From Andreesenia angusta (GTDB lineage: Bacteria; Bacillota; Clostridia; Tissierellales; Gottschalkiaceae): DNA of 64,000 bases. Location of the stretch: assembly GCF_001855385.1 (NCBI RefSeq), contig NZ_MKIE01000003.1:1-64000 (forward strand), given 5' to 3'. Under the pieces are notes generated by a model, which did no database searches, was not told the DNA's origin, and saw only the letters and a list, made by a program, of their open reading frames with translations. This document shows, piece by piece, positions 54,627-64,000 of this stretch; within the stretch, counting starts at the first letter, position 1, and each line of letters starts with the position of its first letter. A program made the position numbers and the translations under genes.

Positions 54627-54669
54627 AGAAAGGTTTCGCTCAAAGGAGAGAAACCTTTCTTGTTTTTTT
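54627..54669 (+). terminator. rplJL terminator
   Basis: AAGAAAGGTTTC (54627-54638) pairs with GAAACCTTTCTT (54650-54661), followed by GTTTTTTT. Confidence 0.9.
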
Positions 54670-54727
54670 AGTCTAAAAATCGAAGTAAGAGTCGAAGCTA
54701 GGTCTCTGCGCAACGCTGCTTAATTGA

Positions 54728-54756
54728 TTGACAGCTTTACATAGTTATGATAAGAT
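54728..54756 (+). promoter_or_regulatory. rpoBC promoter
   Basis: TTGACA (54728-54733) and TAAGAT (54751-54756), spacer 17 bp. The 80-nt leader to the rpoB ATG holds a CCAAGATTT/AAATCTTG pair but no T run. Confidence 0.75.
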
Positions 54757-54842
54757 AGTATGATGTAAAAGAGACGATTTTGACTGATCAAAATCCAAGA
54801 TTTCCAAATCTTGATTAATAGTTTTTATAAGGGGTGAATTAA

Positions 54843-57800
54843 ATGGTGCATCCTGTTTCAGTAGGAAAACGGGTTCGTATGAGTTATTCTAAGATAGATG
54901 AGGTTTTGGAACTTCCAGATTTGGTGGAAATTCAAAAAAAGTCATATGAATGGTTTTTGAAAGAAGGACTTAAAGAAGTATTTGACGATATCTCGCCTAT
55001 AAGGGACTACACGGGTAATCTGATACTTGAATTTGTAGACTATTCAGTAGGTGATGAATCTAAATATGACGAAGAAGAGTCTAAAGAAAGAGATGTAAAC
55101 TATGCGTCACCGTTAAAGGTGAAGATAAGACTTATAAACAAGGAGACTGGAGAAGTCAAAGAGCAAGAGGTATTTATGGGAGACCTTCCTCTTATGACTG
55201 AAAAGGGAACCTTCATAATCAATGGAGCTGAGAGGGTAATAGTAAGTCAGCTTGTTAGATCTCCTAGTGTATACTACTCGGAAGAGCTAGATAAGACTGG
55301 GAAAAGCCTGTTTTCTTCTACGGTAATACCAAATAGAGGAGCTTGGCTTGAGTATGAGACAGACTCTAACGACATAGTATATGTAAGGGTCGATAGAACT
55401 AGAAAGCTGCCTATTACTATATTCCTTAGAGCGTTAGGACATGAGACAAACAGCTCTATGGTAGAACTTGTAGGTGAGAGCGAGCAGCTGTTGAAGACAT
55501 TAGAAAAAGACAGCACCAAGACGCAAGAGGAAGCTCTAATAGAAATATACAAGAGACTCAGACCGGGAGAACCTCCTACTTTAGACAGTGCCAAGAGCTT
55601 ATTTGAGTCGCTCTTCTTTGACCCTAAGAGATATGATTTAGCCAGAGTCGGTAGATATAAATTCAATAAAAAGCTTGCACTTAGTGCTAGAATAATGAAC
55701 AAAAAGTCATCAGAAGTTATATTCAATCCAGAAACTGGGGAGATAATAGTTGACAAAAACGAAAAGATAAACAGAGATCAAGCGAGAGCTATAGAGAACG
55801 CGGGCATAAATGAAGTAAAGGTTTTAAATGAAAGTGACATAGAAGTCATAGTCATAGGAAACCACTTTGTGGAGCCTAGCGCTTTTGACATTCCATTCGA
55901 CATAAAAGAGATGGGGCTTAGAGAAAAAGTCTACTATCCTATTATGAAAGAGATAATGGAAGAGAACAGCGATGAAGACTCGATTAGAGAAGCTATAAAA
56001 GACAGAATAAGGGAGCTTTCCCCTAAGCACATAACTGTTTCAGATATGATTGCGTCTGTAAACTATGAGTTCAACCTGTTTGCAGGAGTAGGAGTTGTAG
56101 ACGATATAGATCACCTAGGAAACAGAAGGGTTCGTTCAGTAGGAGAACTATTACAGAACCAATTCAGAATAGGTCTTTCAAGAATGGAGAGAGTAGTCAG
56201 AGAGAGAATGACTATACAAGACATAGAAGTTGTAACTCCTCAGACACTTGTAAACATAAGACCTGTTTCTGCGGCCATAAAGGAATTCTTCGGAAGCAGT
56301 CAGCTTTCGCAGTTCATGGATCAGACGAATCCACTTGCAGAGCTTACAAACAAGAGAAGGATGTCTTCACTAGGACCAGGTGGACTTAGTAGAGATAGAG
56401 CTGGATTCGAAGTAAGAGACGTTCACCACTCGCACTACGGAAGAATGTGTCCTATAGAGACTCCAGAGGGACCGAATATAGGTCTTATAACTTCCCTTAC
56501 TACGTATGCAAAGCTAAACGACTACGGATTTATAGAGGTTCCTTTCAGAAAAGTGGAGAGAGGGACTGGAGTAGTTACAAACGAGATAGAGTACTTGACA
56601 GCAGATTTAGAGGACTTGTTTATAGTAGCCCAGTCAAATGAGATACTAGACGAGAATGGTAAATTTGTAAGCGAGAGAATGATAGCGAGAGCTAGATATG
56701 GTGCAGTTGACGTTGTGCCTAGAGAAGAGATAGACTACATGGACGTTTCACCTAAGCAGATAGTGTCAGTAGGTACAGCCATGATACCTTTCCTTGAGAA
56801 TGACGACGCCAACAGAGCGCTGATGGGATCTAACATGCAGAGGCAGGCAGTGCCGCTTCTAAAGACAGAGGCCCCTATAATAGGAACAGGAATAGAGTAC
56901 AAAGCTGCAAAGGACTCTGGATCAGTTGTGATATGTAAACACTCGGGAACAGTGTCGAGAGTCACTTCAAGCGAAGTTCATGTAAAGAGAGATGAAGATG
57001 GTACGCTAGACAAGTACAAGCTTCTTAAATTCAAGCGTTCAAACCAGGGAACTTGCGTAAATCAAAGACCTATAGTGTCTAAGAATGAGAAAGTTGAAAA
57101 GGGACAGCCCCTAGCAGACGGACCTTCTACAGACCAGGGAGAGATAGCGCTTGGAAAGAACCTCATGATAGCTTTTATGACTTGGGAAGGTTACAACTAC
57201 GAGGACGCCATACTTCTGAACGAGAGACTTGTAAAAGAGGACGTTCTGACTTCAGTGCATATAGAAGAGTACGAGTCAGAGGCGAGAGATACGAAGCTAG
57301 GACCAGAAGAGATAACTAGAGACATCCCTAATGTAGGAGAGGAATCTCTGAAGAACCTAGACGAGAGAGGAATCATAAGAATCGGAGCAGAGGTTGAAGC
57401 CAACGACATACTAGTTGGTAAAGTAACTCCTAAAGGAGAGACAGAGCTTACAGCCGAGGAGAGACTGCTTAGAGCCATATTCGGAGAAAAAGCTAGAGAA
57501 GTCAGAGATACTTCCCTTAGAGTTCCACATGGAGAAAAGGGAATAATAGTGGATGTAAGAGTCTTTACAAGGGAGAATGGAGACGAACTTTCTCCAGGAG
57601 TCACTCAGCTTGTAAGGGTTTATATAGCTACAAAGCGTAAGATAAACGTTGGAGACAAGATGTGTGGTAGACACGGAAACAAGGGTGTCATCTCTAGGAT
57701 ACTTCCAGAGGAAGACATGCCGTTCCTTCCAGATGGACAGCCGCTTGACGTAGTGCTTAACCCGCTGGGAGTTCCTTCGCGTATGAATATCGGACAGGTG

Positions 57801-58562
57801 CTGGAGGTCCACTTAGGACTTGCGGCTAAGAAAGCCGGATGGATGGTAGCTACGCCTGTATTTGACGGGGCAAACGAGGACGACATAAAAGACGCCCTTA
57901 AAGATGTAGGGCTTCCTGAAAGCGGAAAGATAGACCTTAGAGACGGTAGAAGCGGAGAGTCGTTCGATAACCCTGTTACAGTGGGTTACATGTACATGCT
58001 TAAGCTTCACCACCTTGTAGACGACAAGATACACGCTAGATCTACAGGACCTTACTCTCTTGTAACTCAGCAGCCACTTGGAGGAAAAGCTCAGTTTGGT
58101 GGACAGAGATTCGGAGAGATGGAGGTTTGGGCACTAGAGGCTTATGGTGCTGCTCATACACTTCAGGAGATATTGACAGTTAAGTCGGACGACGTAGTCG
58201 GACGTGTAAAGACTTACGAATCAATAGTCAAAGGCGAGAGCATACCTGAGCCAGGCATACCTGAGTCATTTAAGGTTCTTATAAAAGAGCTTCAGAGTCT
58301 TGCACTTGACATAAAGGTTCTTTCTGATGGAGAAAAAGAGATAGAATTCAAAGAGCTAGTTGATGATGAAATAGAAGAGCTTTCGGTAGAGCTAGAGCCT
58401 GAGGGAATGAAGAACTACCACGAAAGTGAAAAAGAAGAGCTTGCAAGCACTTCGACTATAGAGTCTGAAGAAGATCTAGAAGAAGAACTGGATATTGAAG
58501 ATGAAGATATAGATGGAGAGAGTATACTTAAGGACGATCTGTTTGAAGAAGACTTCGAATAA
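54843..58562 (+). CDS. rpoB: RNA polymerase beta subunit
   Basis: 1239 aa. Core beta motifs are all present, including [40 protein letters not shown] and [13 protein letters not shown]. In the rifamycin pocket, E. coli position His526 is Asn (residue 503, AAC at 56349), while Asp516 and Ser531 equivalents are kept. The C-terminal tail is extended and acidic ([17 protein letters not shown]), as in other Clostridia. AAGGGGTGA precedes the ATG. Confidence 0.98.
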   Translation: MVHPVSVGKRVRMSYSKIDEVLELPDLVEIQKKSYEWFLKEGLKEVFDDISPIRDYTGNLILEFVDYSVGDESKYDEEESKERDVNYASPLKVKIRLINKETGEVKEQEVFMGDLPLMTEKGTFIINGAERVIVSQLVRSPSVYYSEELDKTGKSLFSSTVIPNRGAWLEYETDSNDIVYVRVDRTRKLPITIFLRALGHETNSSMVELVGESEQLLKTLEKDSTKTQEEALIEIYKRLRPGEPPTLDSAKSLFESLFFDPKRYDLARVGRYKFNKKLALSARIMNKKSSEVIFNPETGEIIVDKNEKINRDQARAIENAGINEVKVLNESDIEVIVIGNHFVEPSAFDIPFDIKEMGLREKVYYPIMKEIMEENSDEDSIREAIKDRIRELSPKHITVSDMIASVNYEFNLFAGVGVVDDIDHLGNRRVRSVGELLQNQFRIGLSRMERVVRERMTIQDIEVVTPQTLVNIRPVSAAIKEFFGSSQLSQFMDQTNPLAELTNKRRMSSLGPGGLSRDRAGFEVRDVHHSHYGRMCPIETPEGPNIGLITSLTTYAKLNDYGFIEVPFRKVERGTGVVTNEIEYLTADLEDLFIVAQSNEILDENGKFVSERMIARARYGAVDVVPREEIDYMDVSPKQIVSVGTAMIPFLENDDANRALMGSNMQRQAVPLLKTEAPIIGTGIEYKAAKDSGSVVICKHSGTVSRVTSSEVHVKRDEDGTLDKYKLLKFKRSNQGTCVNQRPIVSKNEKVEKGQPLADGPSTDQGEIALGKNLMIAFMTWEGYNYEDAILLNERLVKEDVLTSVHIEEYESEARDTKLGPEEITRDIPNVGEESLKNLDERGIIRIGAEVEANDILVGKVTPKGETELTAEERLLRAIFGEKAREVRDTSLRVPHGEKGIIVDVRVFTRENGDELSPGVTQLVRVYIATKRKINVGDKMCGRHGNKGVISRILPEEDMPFLPDGQPLDVVLNPLGVPSRMNIGQVLEVHLGLAAKKAGWMVATPVFDGANEDDIKDALKDVGLPESGKIDLRDGRSGESFDNPVTVGYMYMLKLHHLVDDKIHARSTGPYSLVTQQPLGGKAQFGGQRFGEMEVWALEAYGAAHTLQEILTVKSDDVVGRVKTYESIVKGESIPEPGIPESFKVLIKELQSLALDIKVLSDGEKEIEFKELVDDEIEELSVELEPEGMKNYHESEKEELASTSTIESEEDLEEELDIEDEDIDGESILKDDLFEEDFE

Positions 58563-58609
58563 AATGTCTTTAAATTACAAACTATATTATAGAAGGGAGA
58601 GAGAGCCCC

Positions 58610-61600
58610 TTGTTTGAATTAGAAAATTTTGATTCAATTAAAATAGGATTGGCTTCTCCAGAGAAGATAAGACAGTGGTCTAATGGAGAGGTAAAGAAAC
58701 CGGAAACTATAAACTACAGAACGCTAAAGCCTGAAAAAGAAGGACTTTTCTGTGAAAAGATATTTGGGCCTACTAAGGACTGGGAGTGTCACTGTGGAAA
58801 GTATAAAAGAGTTAGATATAAGGGTGTAGTATGTGACAGATGTGGAGTTGAAGTCACAAAATCTAAAGTGAGAAGAGAGAGAATGGGGCATATAGAGCTG
58901 GCTGCCCCTGTATCTCATATATGGTACTTTAAAGGTATACCTAGTAGAATGGGTCTGATACTCAATATGTCTCCTAGGATACTGGAGAAAGTGCTTTACT
59001 TTGCGTCCTATATAGTTACAGACCCTGGGAACACACCTCTTTCGGAAAAAGATATAATGACAGAGAGAGAGTACAGGGAAGCTTATGAGAAGTACGGAAA
59101 TGCCTTCAAGGCGTCTATGGGAGCGGAGGCTGTAAGAGAGCTTCTGGCGAATATAGACCTCGAGAAGGAATCTAAAGACCTAAAGCTTCAGCTTAAAGAC
59201 AGCTCAGGTCAGAAAAAGATAAGAATAGTCAGAAGGCTGGAAGTTGTAGAGGCTTTCAAGGCCTCGGGAAATAAGCCGGAGTGGATGGTTATGGATGCCA
59301 TACCTGTAATTCCGCCGGATCTTAGACCTATGGTACAACTAGACGGAGGAAGATTTGCGACGTCTGACCTGAATGACCTTTACAGAAGGGTAATAAACAG
59401 AAACAACAGACTTAAGAGGCTTCTAGACCTTGGAGCTCCTGACATAATCGTCAGAAACGAAAAGAGAATGCTTCAAGAGGCTGTAGATGCCCTTATAGAC
59501 AATGGAAGAAGAGGAAGACCTGTAACTGGACCTGGAAACAGGCCGCTCAAGTCGCTTTCTGACATGCTAAAAGGAAAGCAAGGAAGATTCAGACAGAACC
59601 TGCTTGGTAAAAGGGTTGACTACTCAGGACGTTCTGTTATAGTCGTAGGACCAGAGCTTAAGTTCTACCAATGTGGACTTCCAAAGACTATGGCGCTAGA
59701 GCTTTTCAAGCCTTTCGTAATGAAGAGACTTGTAAAAGACGGTCATGCACACAATATAAAGAGCGCCAAGAGAATGGTGGAGAAAGTCAAGCCTATGGTT
59801 TGGGATGTGCTAGAAGAAGTCATAAGAGAGCATCCTGTACTTCTTAACCGTGCACCTACGCTTCACAGACTTGGAATACAGGCATTCGAGCCTATACTAG
59901 TTGAAGGAAAGGCTATAAAGCTGCATCCACTTGTATGTACTGCTTACAATGCTGACTTCGATGGTGACCAAATGGCTGTACACGTTCCACTTTCAACAGA
60001 GGCGCAGGCAGAGGCTAGGTTCCTAATGCTTTCTTCGAACAACATACTGGCTCCGAAAGACGGAAGGCCGATAACTACACCTACTCAGGATATGGTACTA
60101 GGAAGCTACTACCTGACTGTAGAGCAGAGTGGAGTCAAGGGCGAAGGAATGATGTTCAAAGACTTTGAAGAGATGCTTATGGCCTACCAGAACAAGGCTG
60201 TTTCACTTCATGCAAGGGTAAAAGTCAGAATCAAGTTTGCAGATGGTGAGACGAAACTTGTGGAGAGTACTGTTGGAAGGTTTATATTCAACGAATCTAT
60301 TCCTCAAGATCTTGGATTTGTAGACAGAGAGAAAGACAAATACTCTCTAGAGGTAGACACACTTGTGGACAAGAAAATGCTAGGCAAAATAGTGGACAAG
60401 TGCTACAGAAGGCATGGAAACACTATAACAGCAGAAGTACTGGACAAGATAAAGGAAAAAGGGTTCAAATTCTCGACTAAAGGAGCCGTGACTGTAAGTA
60501 TAGAGGACATAGTTGTTCCAGACGAGAAGCCAGCACTTATAAAAGAAGCAGAAGAGCTTGTAGACAAATACGAGAAGGCATATAGAAGAGGTCTTATATC
60601 TAACGATGAGAGATATGAGAGGGTAATAGACGTCTGGACTAAGACTACAGATAAAGTTACAGATGTGCTAATGAACAACCTAGACAGCCTTAACAATATA
60701 TTCATCATGGCTCATTCAGGAGCGAGGGGAAGTAAGAACCAGATAAGACAGCTTGGCGGTATGAGGGGTCTTATGGCGAATGCCTCTGGTATGACTGTAG
60801 AGCAGCCTATAAGGGCTAACTTCCGTGAAGGGCTTACAGTTCTAGAGTTCTTTACTTCAACTCACGGATCTCGTAAAGGACTTGCCGACACTGCGCTTAG
60901 AACTGCAGACTCTGGTTACTTGACTAGAAGACTTGTAGACGTAAGCCAGGACGTTATAGTCAGAGAAGAGTGCTGTGGAACAGAAGAGGGAACTCTTGCA
61001 AGAGCTTTCAAAGATGGAAAAGAAGTTATAGAGTCTCTATGGGACAGAATAGAGGGAAGATACAGCTTTGAAGACGTATTGAATCCTGAAACAGGAGAAA
61101 TCATTATCAAGAAAAATGAGCTTATAACTGAAGATATAGCTGACAAGATAATAGCTGCTGGAATAGAAGAGGTTCATATCAGAAACGTATTCAAGTGTAA
61201 AACTAGACATGGAGTATGTGCTAAATGCTATGGAAGAAACCTTGCAACAGGAAGCTCTGTAAACATAGGAGAAGCTGTTGGAATAATAGCAGCACAGTCC
61301 ATAGGTGAGCCAGGAACACAGCTTACCATGAGAACTTTCCACACTGGTGGAGTTGCTGGAGCCGATATAACACAAGGTCTTCCAAGGGTTGAGGAGCTTT
61401 TTGAGGCTAGAAAACCTAAGGGTCTTGCTGTAATATCCGATATAGACGGTAAGGTCTCTATAAAAGAGAGCAAGAGAAAGAGAGAGGTTATAGTCACTGG
61501 AGAAGACGGTGAATCTAAAGTCTACAGTATAGTCTATGGATCTAGAATCAAGGTTCAAGAAGGAGACTTTATAGAAGCTGGAGATGAGATCACAGAGGGA

Positions 61601-62155
61601 TCTGTAAACCCACACGATATCCTAAGAGTTAAGGGCATACTTGGAGTCCAGAGCTATATAGTAAAAGAGGTTCAGAGAGTTTACAGACTTCAAGGGGTTG
61701 ACATAAACGACAAGCACGTCGAAGTAATAGTTAGACAGATGTTGAACAAGGTCAAGATAGAAGACTCTGGAGACACTAGTCTACTTTCAGGAAGTCTTGT
61801 AAATGTATTTGAGTTTGAGGAAGCGAACAGAAAAGCGCTAGAAGCTGGTGAAGAGCCTGCTACAGCGGAGAGAGCGCTTCTAGGTATAACTAAGGCATCT
61901 CTTGCCACAGAGTCGTTCCTTTCGGCTGCATCTTTCCAGGAGACTACTAGAGTCTTGACGGAAGCTGCAATAAAGGGCAAGACAGACAAGCTAATAGGCC
62001 TTAAAGAGAATGTCCTCTTAGGTAAACTGATTCCGGCTGGAACAGGCATGAAGAGGTACAAGAATATAGCTCTAAACACTGAGGAAGAAGAACTTCTAGA
62101 GTCAGAAGAATTAGAAAACACAGACGATATATCGGTTGACACTGAACTTAACTAG
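58610..62155 (+). CDS. rpoC: RNA polymerase beta' subunit
   Basis: 1181 aa, TTG start behind GAAGGGAG. N-terminal zinc site [23 protein letters not shown], catalytic Mg loop [14 protein letters not shown], bridge-helix region [21 protein letters not shown], and the second zinc cluster [19 protein letters not shown]. Nothing unusual. Its 3' end contains a full consensus promoter for the next operon. Confidence 0.98.
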   Translation: MFELENFDSIKIGLASPEKIRQWSNGEVKKPETINYRTLKPEKEGLFCEKIFGPTKDWECHCGKYKRVRYKGVVCDRCGVEVTKSKVRRERMGHIELAAPVSHIWYFKGIPSRMGLILNMSPRILEKVLYFASYIVTDPGNTPLSEKDIMTEREYREAYEKYGNAFKASMGAEAVRELLANIDLEKESKDLKLQLKDSSGQKKIRIVRRLEVVEAFKASGNKPEWMVMDAIPVIPPDLRPMVQLDGGRFATSDLNDLYRRVINRNNRLKRLLDLGAPDIIVRNEKRMLQEAVDALIDNGRRGRPVTGPGNRPLKSLSDMLKGKQGRFRQNLLGKRVDYSGRSVIVVGPELKFYQCGLPKTMALELFKPFVMKRLVKDGHAHNIKSAKRMVEKVKPMVWDVLEEVIREHPVLLNRAPTLHRLGIQAFEPILVEGKAIKLHPLVCTAYNADFDGDQMAVHVPLSTEAQAEARFLMLSSNNILAPKDGRPITTPTQDMVLGSYYLTVEQSGVKGEGMMFKDFEEMLMAYQNKAVSLHARVKVRIKFADGETKLVESTVGRFIFNESIPQDLGFVDREKDKYSLEVDTLVDKKMLGKIVDKCYRRHGNTITAEVLDKIKEKGFKFSTKGAVTVSIEDIVVPDEKPALIKEAEELVDKYEKAYRRGLISNDERYERVIDVWTKTTDKVTDVLMNNLDSLNNIFIMAHSGARGSKNQIRQLGGMRGLMANASGMTVEQPIRANFREGLTVLEFFTSTHGSRKGLADTALRTADSGYLTRRLVDVSQDVIVREECCGTEEGTLARAFKDGKEVIESLWDRIEGRYSFEDVLNPETGEIIIKKNELITEDIADKIIAAGIEEVHIRNVFKCKTRHGVCAKCYGRNLATGSSVNIGEAVGIIAAQSIGEPGTQLTMRTFHTGGVAGADITQGLPRVEELFEARKPKGLAVISDIDGKVSIKESKRKREVIVTGEDGESKVYSIVYGSRIKVQEGDFIEAGDEITEGSVNPHDILRVKGILGVQSYIVKEVQRVYRLQGVDINDKHVEVIVRQMLNKVKIEDSGDTSLLSGSLVNVFEFEEANRKALEAGEEPATAERALLGITKASLATESFLSAASFQETTRVLTEAAIKGKTDKLIGLKENVLLGKLIPAGTGMKRYKNIALNTEEEELLESEELENTDDISVDTELN

Positions 62156-62164
62156 TGATATAAT
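62136..62164 (+). promoter_or_regulatory. Promoter of the L7Ae-rpsL-rpsG-fusA operon
   Basis: TTGACA (62136-62141) lies inside the rpoC coding end and TATAAT (62159-62164) just after its stop, 17 bp apart, with a TG one base before the -10. Exact sigma-A consensus. Confidence 0.85.
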
Positions 62165-62212
62165 TCTCTAGTGTGTAAAAAAAGTATATTCAACTCTTAA
62201 AAGATACTAGGG

Positions 62213-62230
62213 GATTGCACATGTGCAATC
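62213..62230 (+). promoter_or_regulatory. Perfect palindrome in the str leader
   Basis: GATTGCACATGTGCAATC is fully self-complementary and forms a hairpin in the 5' leader, flanked by CTAG on both sides. It has no T run, so it is not a terminator; possibly a protein-binding or mRNA-stability element. Confidence 0.45.
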
Positions 62231-62257
62231 TTCTAGATATGTAGGGAGGAATACTTT

Positions 62258-62500
62258 ATGTTACAGGGCTTCAAAGACAAAGATATAGTAGTTGGAACAA
62301 AGCAAGTAAAAAGAGCTGTTTCTTCTGGGAAAGCTGAGCTAGTACTACTGGCTAAGGACACAGAAGAAAAGGTCATCAGTGAACTCGTGGCGATATGTAA
62401 AGATAGAGAAGTGAAAATCAAATACGTATCTACTATGGTGGAACTGGGTAAAACTTGTGGGATTGACGTTAAAGCGGCATCCGCTGCTTTATTGAAATAA
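62258..62500 (+). CDS. L7Ae-family ribosomal protein (YbxF-like)
   Basis: 80 aa. L7Ae/L30e fold: [44 protein letters not shown] followed by [20 protein letters not shown]. Homologues bind kink-turn RNA; the cellular target in Firmicutes is unsettled. Usual position ahead of rpsL. Confidence 0.93.
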   Translation: MLQGFKDKDIVVGTKQVKRAVSSGKAELVLLAKDTEEKVISELVAICKDREVKIKYVSTMVELGKTCGIDVKAASAALLK

Positions 62501-62525
62501 CAAAAATTTGGAAGGAGGTGCTTTG

Positions 62526-62942
62526 ATGCCAACTATCAGCCAATTAGTAAGAAAAGGTAGAGAAAAGGTAACTTACAAATCTAAATCTGCACACTTAGGA
62601 GTTAACTACAACACTTTAAAGAAGAAGTACACTAAAACTAACTCTCCACAGAAGAGAGGGGTTTGTACTGCTGTTAAGACAGTAACACCTAAGAAACCTA
62701 ACTCGGCGCTTAGAAAAATAGCAAGGGTTAGATTGACTAACGGATTAGAGGTTTCTGCTTACATTCCTGGAATAGGACATAACCTACAGGAGCACAGTGT
62801 TGTGCTTATAAGAGGTGGAAGAGTTAAAGACTTACCAGGAGTTAGATACCATATAGTAAGAGGAACTCTAGACACAGCTGGTGTAGATAAGAGAATGCAG
62901 TCAAGATCAAAATACGGTACTAAGAAGCCAAAGAGTAACTAA
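62526..62942 (+). CDS. rpsL: 30S ribosomal protein S12
   Basis: 138 aa from the ATG at 62526 behind GGAAGGAGGTG; an in-frame upstream codon lies on that site. [32 protein letters not shown] and [20 protein letters not shown]. Both Lys positions linked to streptomycin resistance are wild type. Confidence 0.97.
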   Translation: MPTISQLVRKGREKVTYKSKSAHLGVNYNTLKKKYTKTNSPQKRGVCTAVKTVTPKKPNSALRKIARVRLTNGLEVSAYIPGIGHNLQEHSVVLIRGGRVKDLPGVRYHIVRGTLDTAGVDKRMQSRSKYGTKKPKSN

Positions 62943-62962
62943 TACAAAACGTTCGGAGTGTA

Positions 62963-63023
62963 CAGTCTTATCTGTCGTATAAATATATGACAGATAAAAC
63001 TGTTTATATATAGATATAAACAG
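62963..63023 (+). other. Two overlapping hairpins between rpsL and rpsG
   Basis: CAGTCTTATCTGTC (62963-62976) pairs with GACAGATAAAACTG (62989-63002). CTGTTTATAT (63000-63009) pairs with ATATAAACAG (63014-63023). They share CTG at 63000-63002, so they compete at that end. The spacer is 146 nt, unusually long for this gene pair, and holds no gene. Confidence 0.5.
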
Positions 63024-63088
63024 CACTACGACAAAAGGTATAAGTCGAGTACCTATGATTTAATTTTTTAATTAAGGAGGGAAGTAGC

Positions 63089-63559
63089 GTGCCAAGAAAA
63101 GGACATGTTTCTAAAAGAGAAGTTATGCCAGATCCTATATACAAGGACAGAGTTATAACTAAATTGATAAATCAAGTAATGCTAGATGGTAAAAAAGGTA
63201 AAGCTCAAAAAATAGTCTATGGTGCATTTGACTACGTTAAGGAGCAAACAGGAGAAGACGCCCTAGAGGTGTTTTACAAGGCTTTAAACAACATAATGCC
63301 AGTACTAGAAGTAAAGGCAAGACGTGTTGGAGGAGCTAACTATCAGGTGCCTATAGAAGTTAGACCAGAGAGAAGACAGACAATAGGACTTAGATGGCTT
63401 GTGGGATACACAAGAAAAAGAGGCGAGAAGACCATGGTAGAGAGACTAGCTAAGGAAATCATGGATGCAGCTAACGATTCAGGAGCTAGTGTTAAGAAAA
63501 AAGAAGAAACACACAAAATGGCAGAAGCCAACAAGGCGTTTGCACATTACAGATGGTAA
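63089..63559 (+). CDS. rpsG: 30S ribosomal protein S7
   Basis: 156 aa, GTG start behind [56 protein letters not shown], and the C-terminal [15 protein letters not shown] are conserved. It nucleates assembly of the 30S head. Confidence 0.97.
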   Translation: MPRKGHVSKREVMPDPIYKDRVITKLINQVMLDGKKGKAQKIVYGAFDYVKEQTGEDALEVFYKALNNIMPVLEVKARRVGGANYQVPIEVRPERRQTIGLRWLVGYTRKRGEKTMVERLAKEIMDAANDSGASVKKKEETHKMAEANKAFAHYRW

Positions 63560-63621
63560 TTTAGGGCTAGTTCCTAAATTACGCTTTTTAAATAGAAGGC
63601 AATTTCGAGAGGAGGACTACT

Positions 63622-64000
63622 GTGGCTAGAGAATTTTCATTAGAAAAAACTAGAAATATCGGTATCATGGCTCATATAGATGCTGGTAAGACTACTACTA
63701 CAGAGAGAATACTGTTCTATACAGGAAGAACCCACAAGATAGGTGAGACCCATGAGGGAGCATCTCAGATGGACTGGATGGAGCAAGAGCAAGAAAGAGG
63801 AATAACAATAACTTCAGCAGCTACAACTGCACAGTGGAAAAACCACAGAATCAACATAATAGATACACCAGGACACGTGGACTTTACAGTCGAGGTTGAG
63901 AGATCACTTCGTGTGCTTGACGGTACAGTTGCTGTTTTCGATGCTAAGAGTGGGGTTCAGCCTCAATCTGAGACAGTTTGGAGACAGGCAGACAAGTACG
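63622..64000 (+). CDS. fusA: Elongation factor G (truncated by window end)
   Basis: GTG start at 63622 behind GAGAGGAGG. The first 126 codons read [47 protein letters not shown] and [20 protein letters not shown], the G1-G3 motifs of EF-G. The gene is open at the right edge of the window; the rest is not visible. Confidence 0.96.
   Translation, partial: MAREFSLEKTRNIGIMAHIDAGKTTTTERILFYTGRTHKIGETHEGASQMDWMEQEQERGITITSAATTAQWKNHRINIIDTPGHVDFTVEVERSLRVLDGTVAVFDAKSGVQPQSETVWRQADKY

Noticed and set aside
61037..61615. 192-codon minus-strand frame inside rpoC
   Set aside because: Composition mirrors rpoC codons on the other strand; no ribosome site and no recognisable domain.

Overview
The window reads as a chromosomal segment of a strictly anaerobic, low-GC Gram-positive bacterium of the Clostridia. 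Supporting signs are the AGA/ATA-rich codon use, frequent TTG and GTG starts behind strong AGGAGG sites, a CtsR-McsA-McsB-ClpC stress operon, T-box and PyrR attenuators, a B12-dependent class II ribonucleotide reductase, ThyX, and the Firmicutes order tRNA-Thr/tuf/rpmG/secE/nusG/rplKAJL/rpoBC/rpsLG/fusA. An amino-acid- or purine-fermenting Tissierellia or Peptostreptococcales relative is plausible, but I cannot name the species.

Layout. 1-440: the end of an rRNA operon (23S 3' end, 5S, terminator). 564-5580: a secreted Asp-rich protein, an AraC regulator divergent from a Fur-boxed flavodoxin/DUF3793 pair, CobO, and a soluble zinc-binding-type chemoreceptor. 5590-17525: CtsR-controlled clpB, a CofE-like protein, azoreductase, NADP isocitrate dehydrogenase, NrdR-controlled nrdJ, a cell-wall glucosaminidase and a LUD-domain protein. 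17574-22060: a PyrR-type attenuator and carAB. The CarA has lost its glutaminase catalytic Cys and His. 22606-28615: an AT-richer accessory island. It holds agrA-agrC facing agrB-agrD (with a 50-codon AgrD), and next to them a lactococcin-972-type bacteriocin with its DUF1430 membrane protein and ABC ATPase. 28612-38514: hisC, ctsR-mcsA-mcsB-clpC, radA, disA, carD and a PIN/TRAM protein. 38577-49639: ispDF, proS behind a decayed T-box, a DUF1002 protein, gltX, a Cys T-box with cysE-cysS-mrnC-thyX-rlmB-yacP, and sigH. 49651-64000: tRNA-Thr, tuf and the transcription/translation genes to a truncated fusA.

How they fit together. The island is the most distinctive unit. AgrB should process AgrD to a five-residue thiolactone, AgrC senses it, and AgrA would bind a LytTR-type direct repeat (21-bp period) ahead of the bacteriocin. 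This would be a quorum-controlled lactococcin-972 system. The second notable point is carAB: under a normal pyrimidine attenuator it encodes what looks like an ammonia-only carbamoyl-phosphate synthetase, sensible for an ammonia-producing fermenter. Stress response is wired by a perfect CtsR site at clpB and a weaker one at ctsR. DNA precursor supply runs through NrdJ (B12, with cobO nearby) and ThyX.
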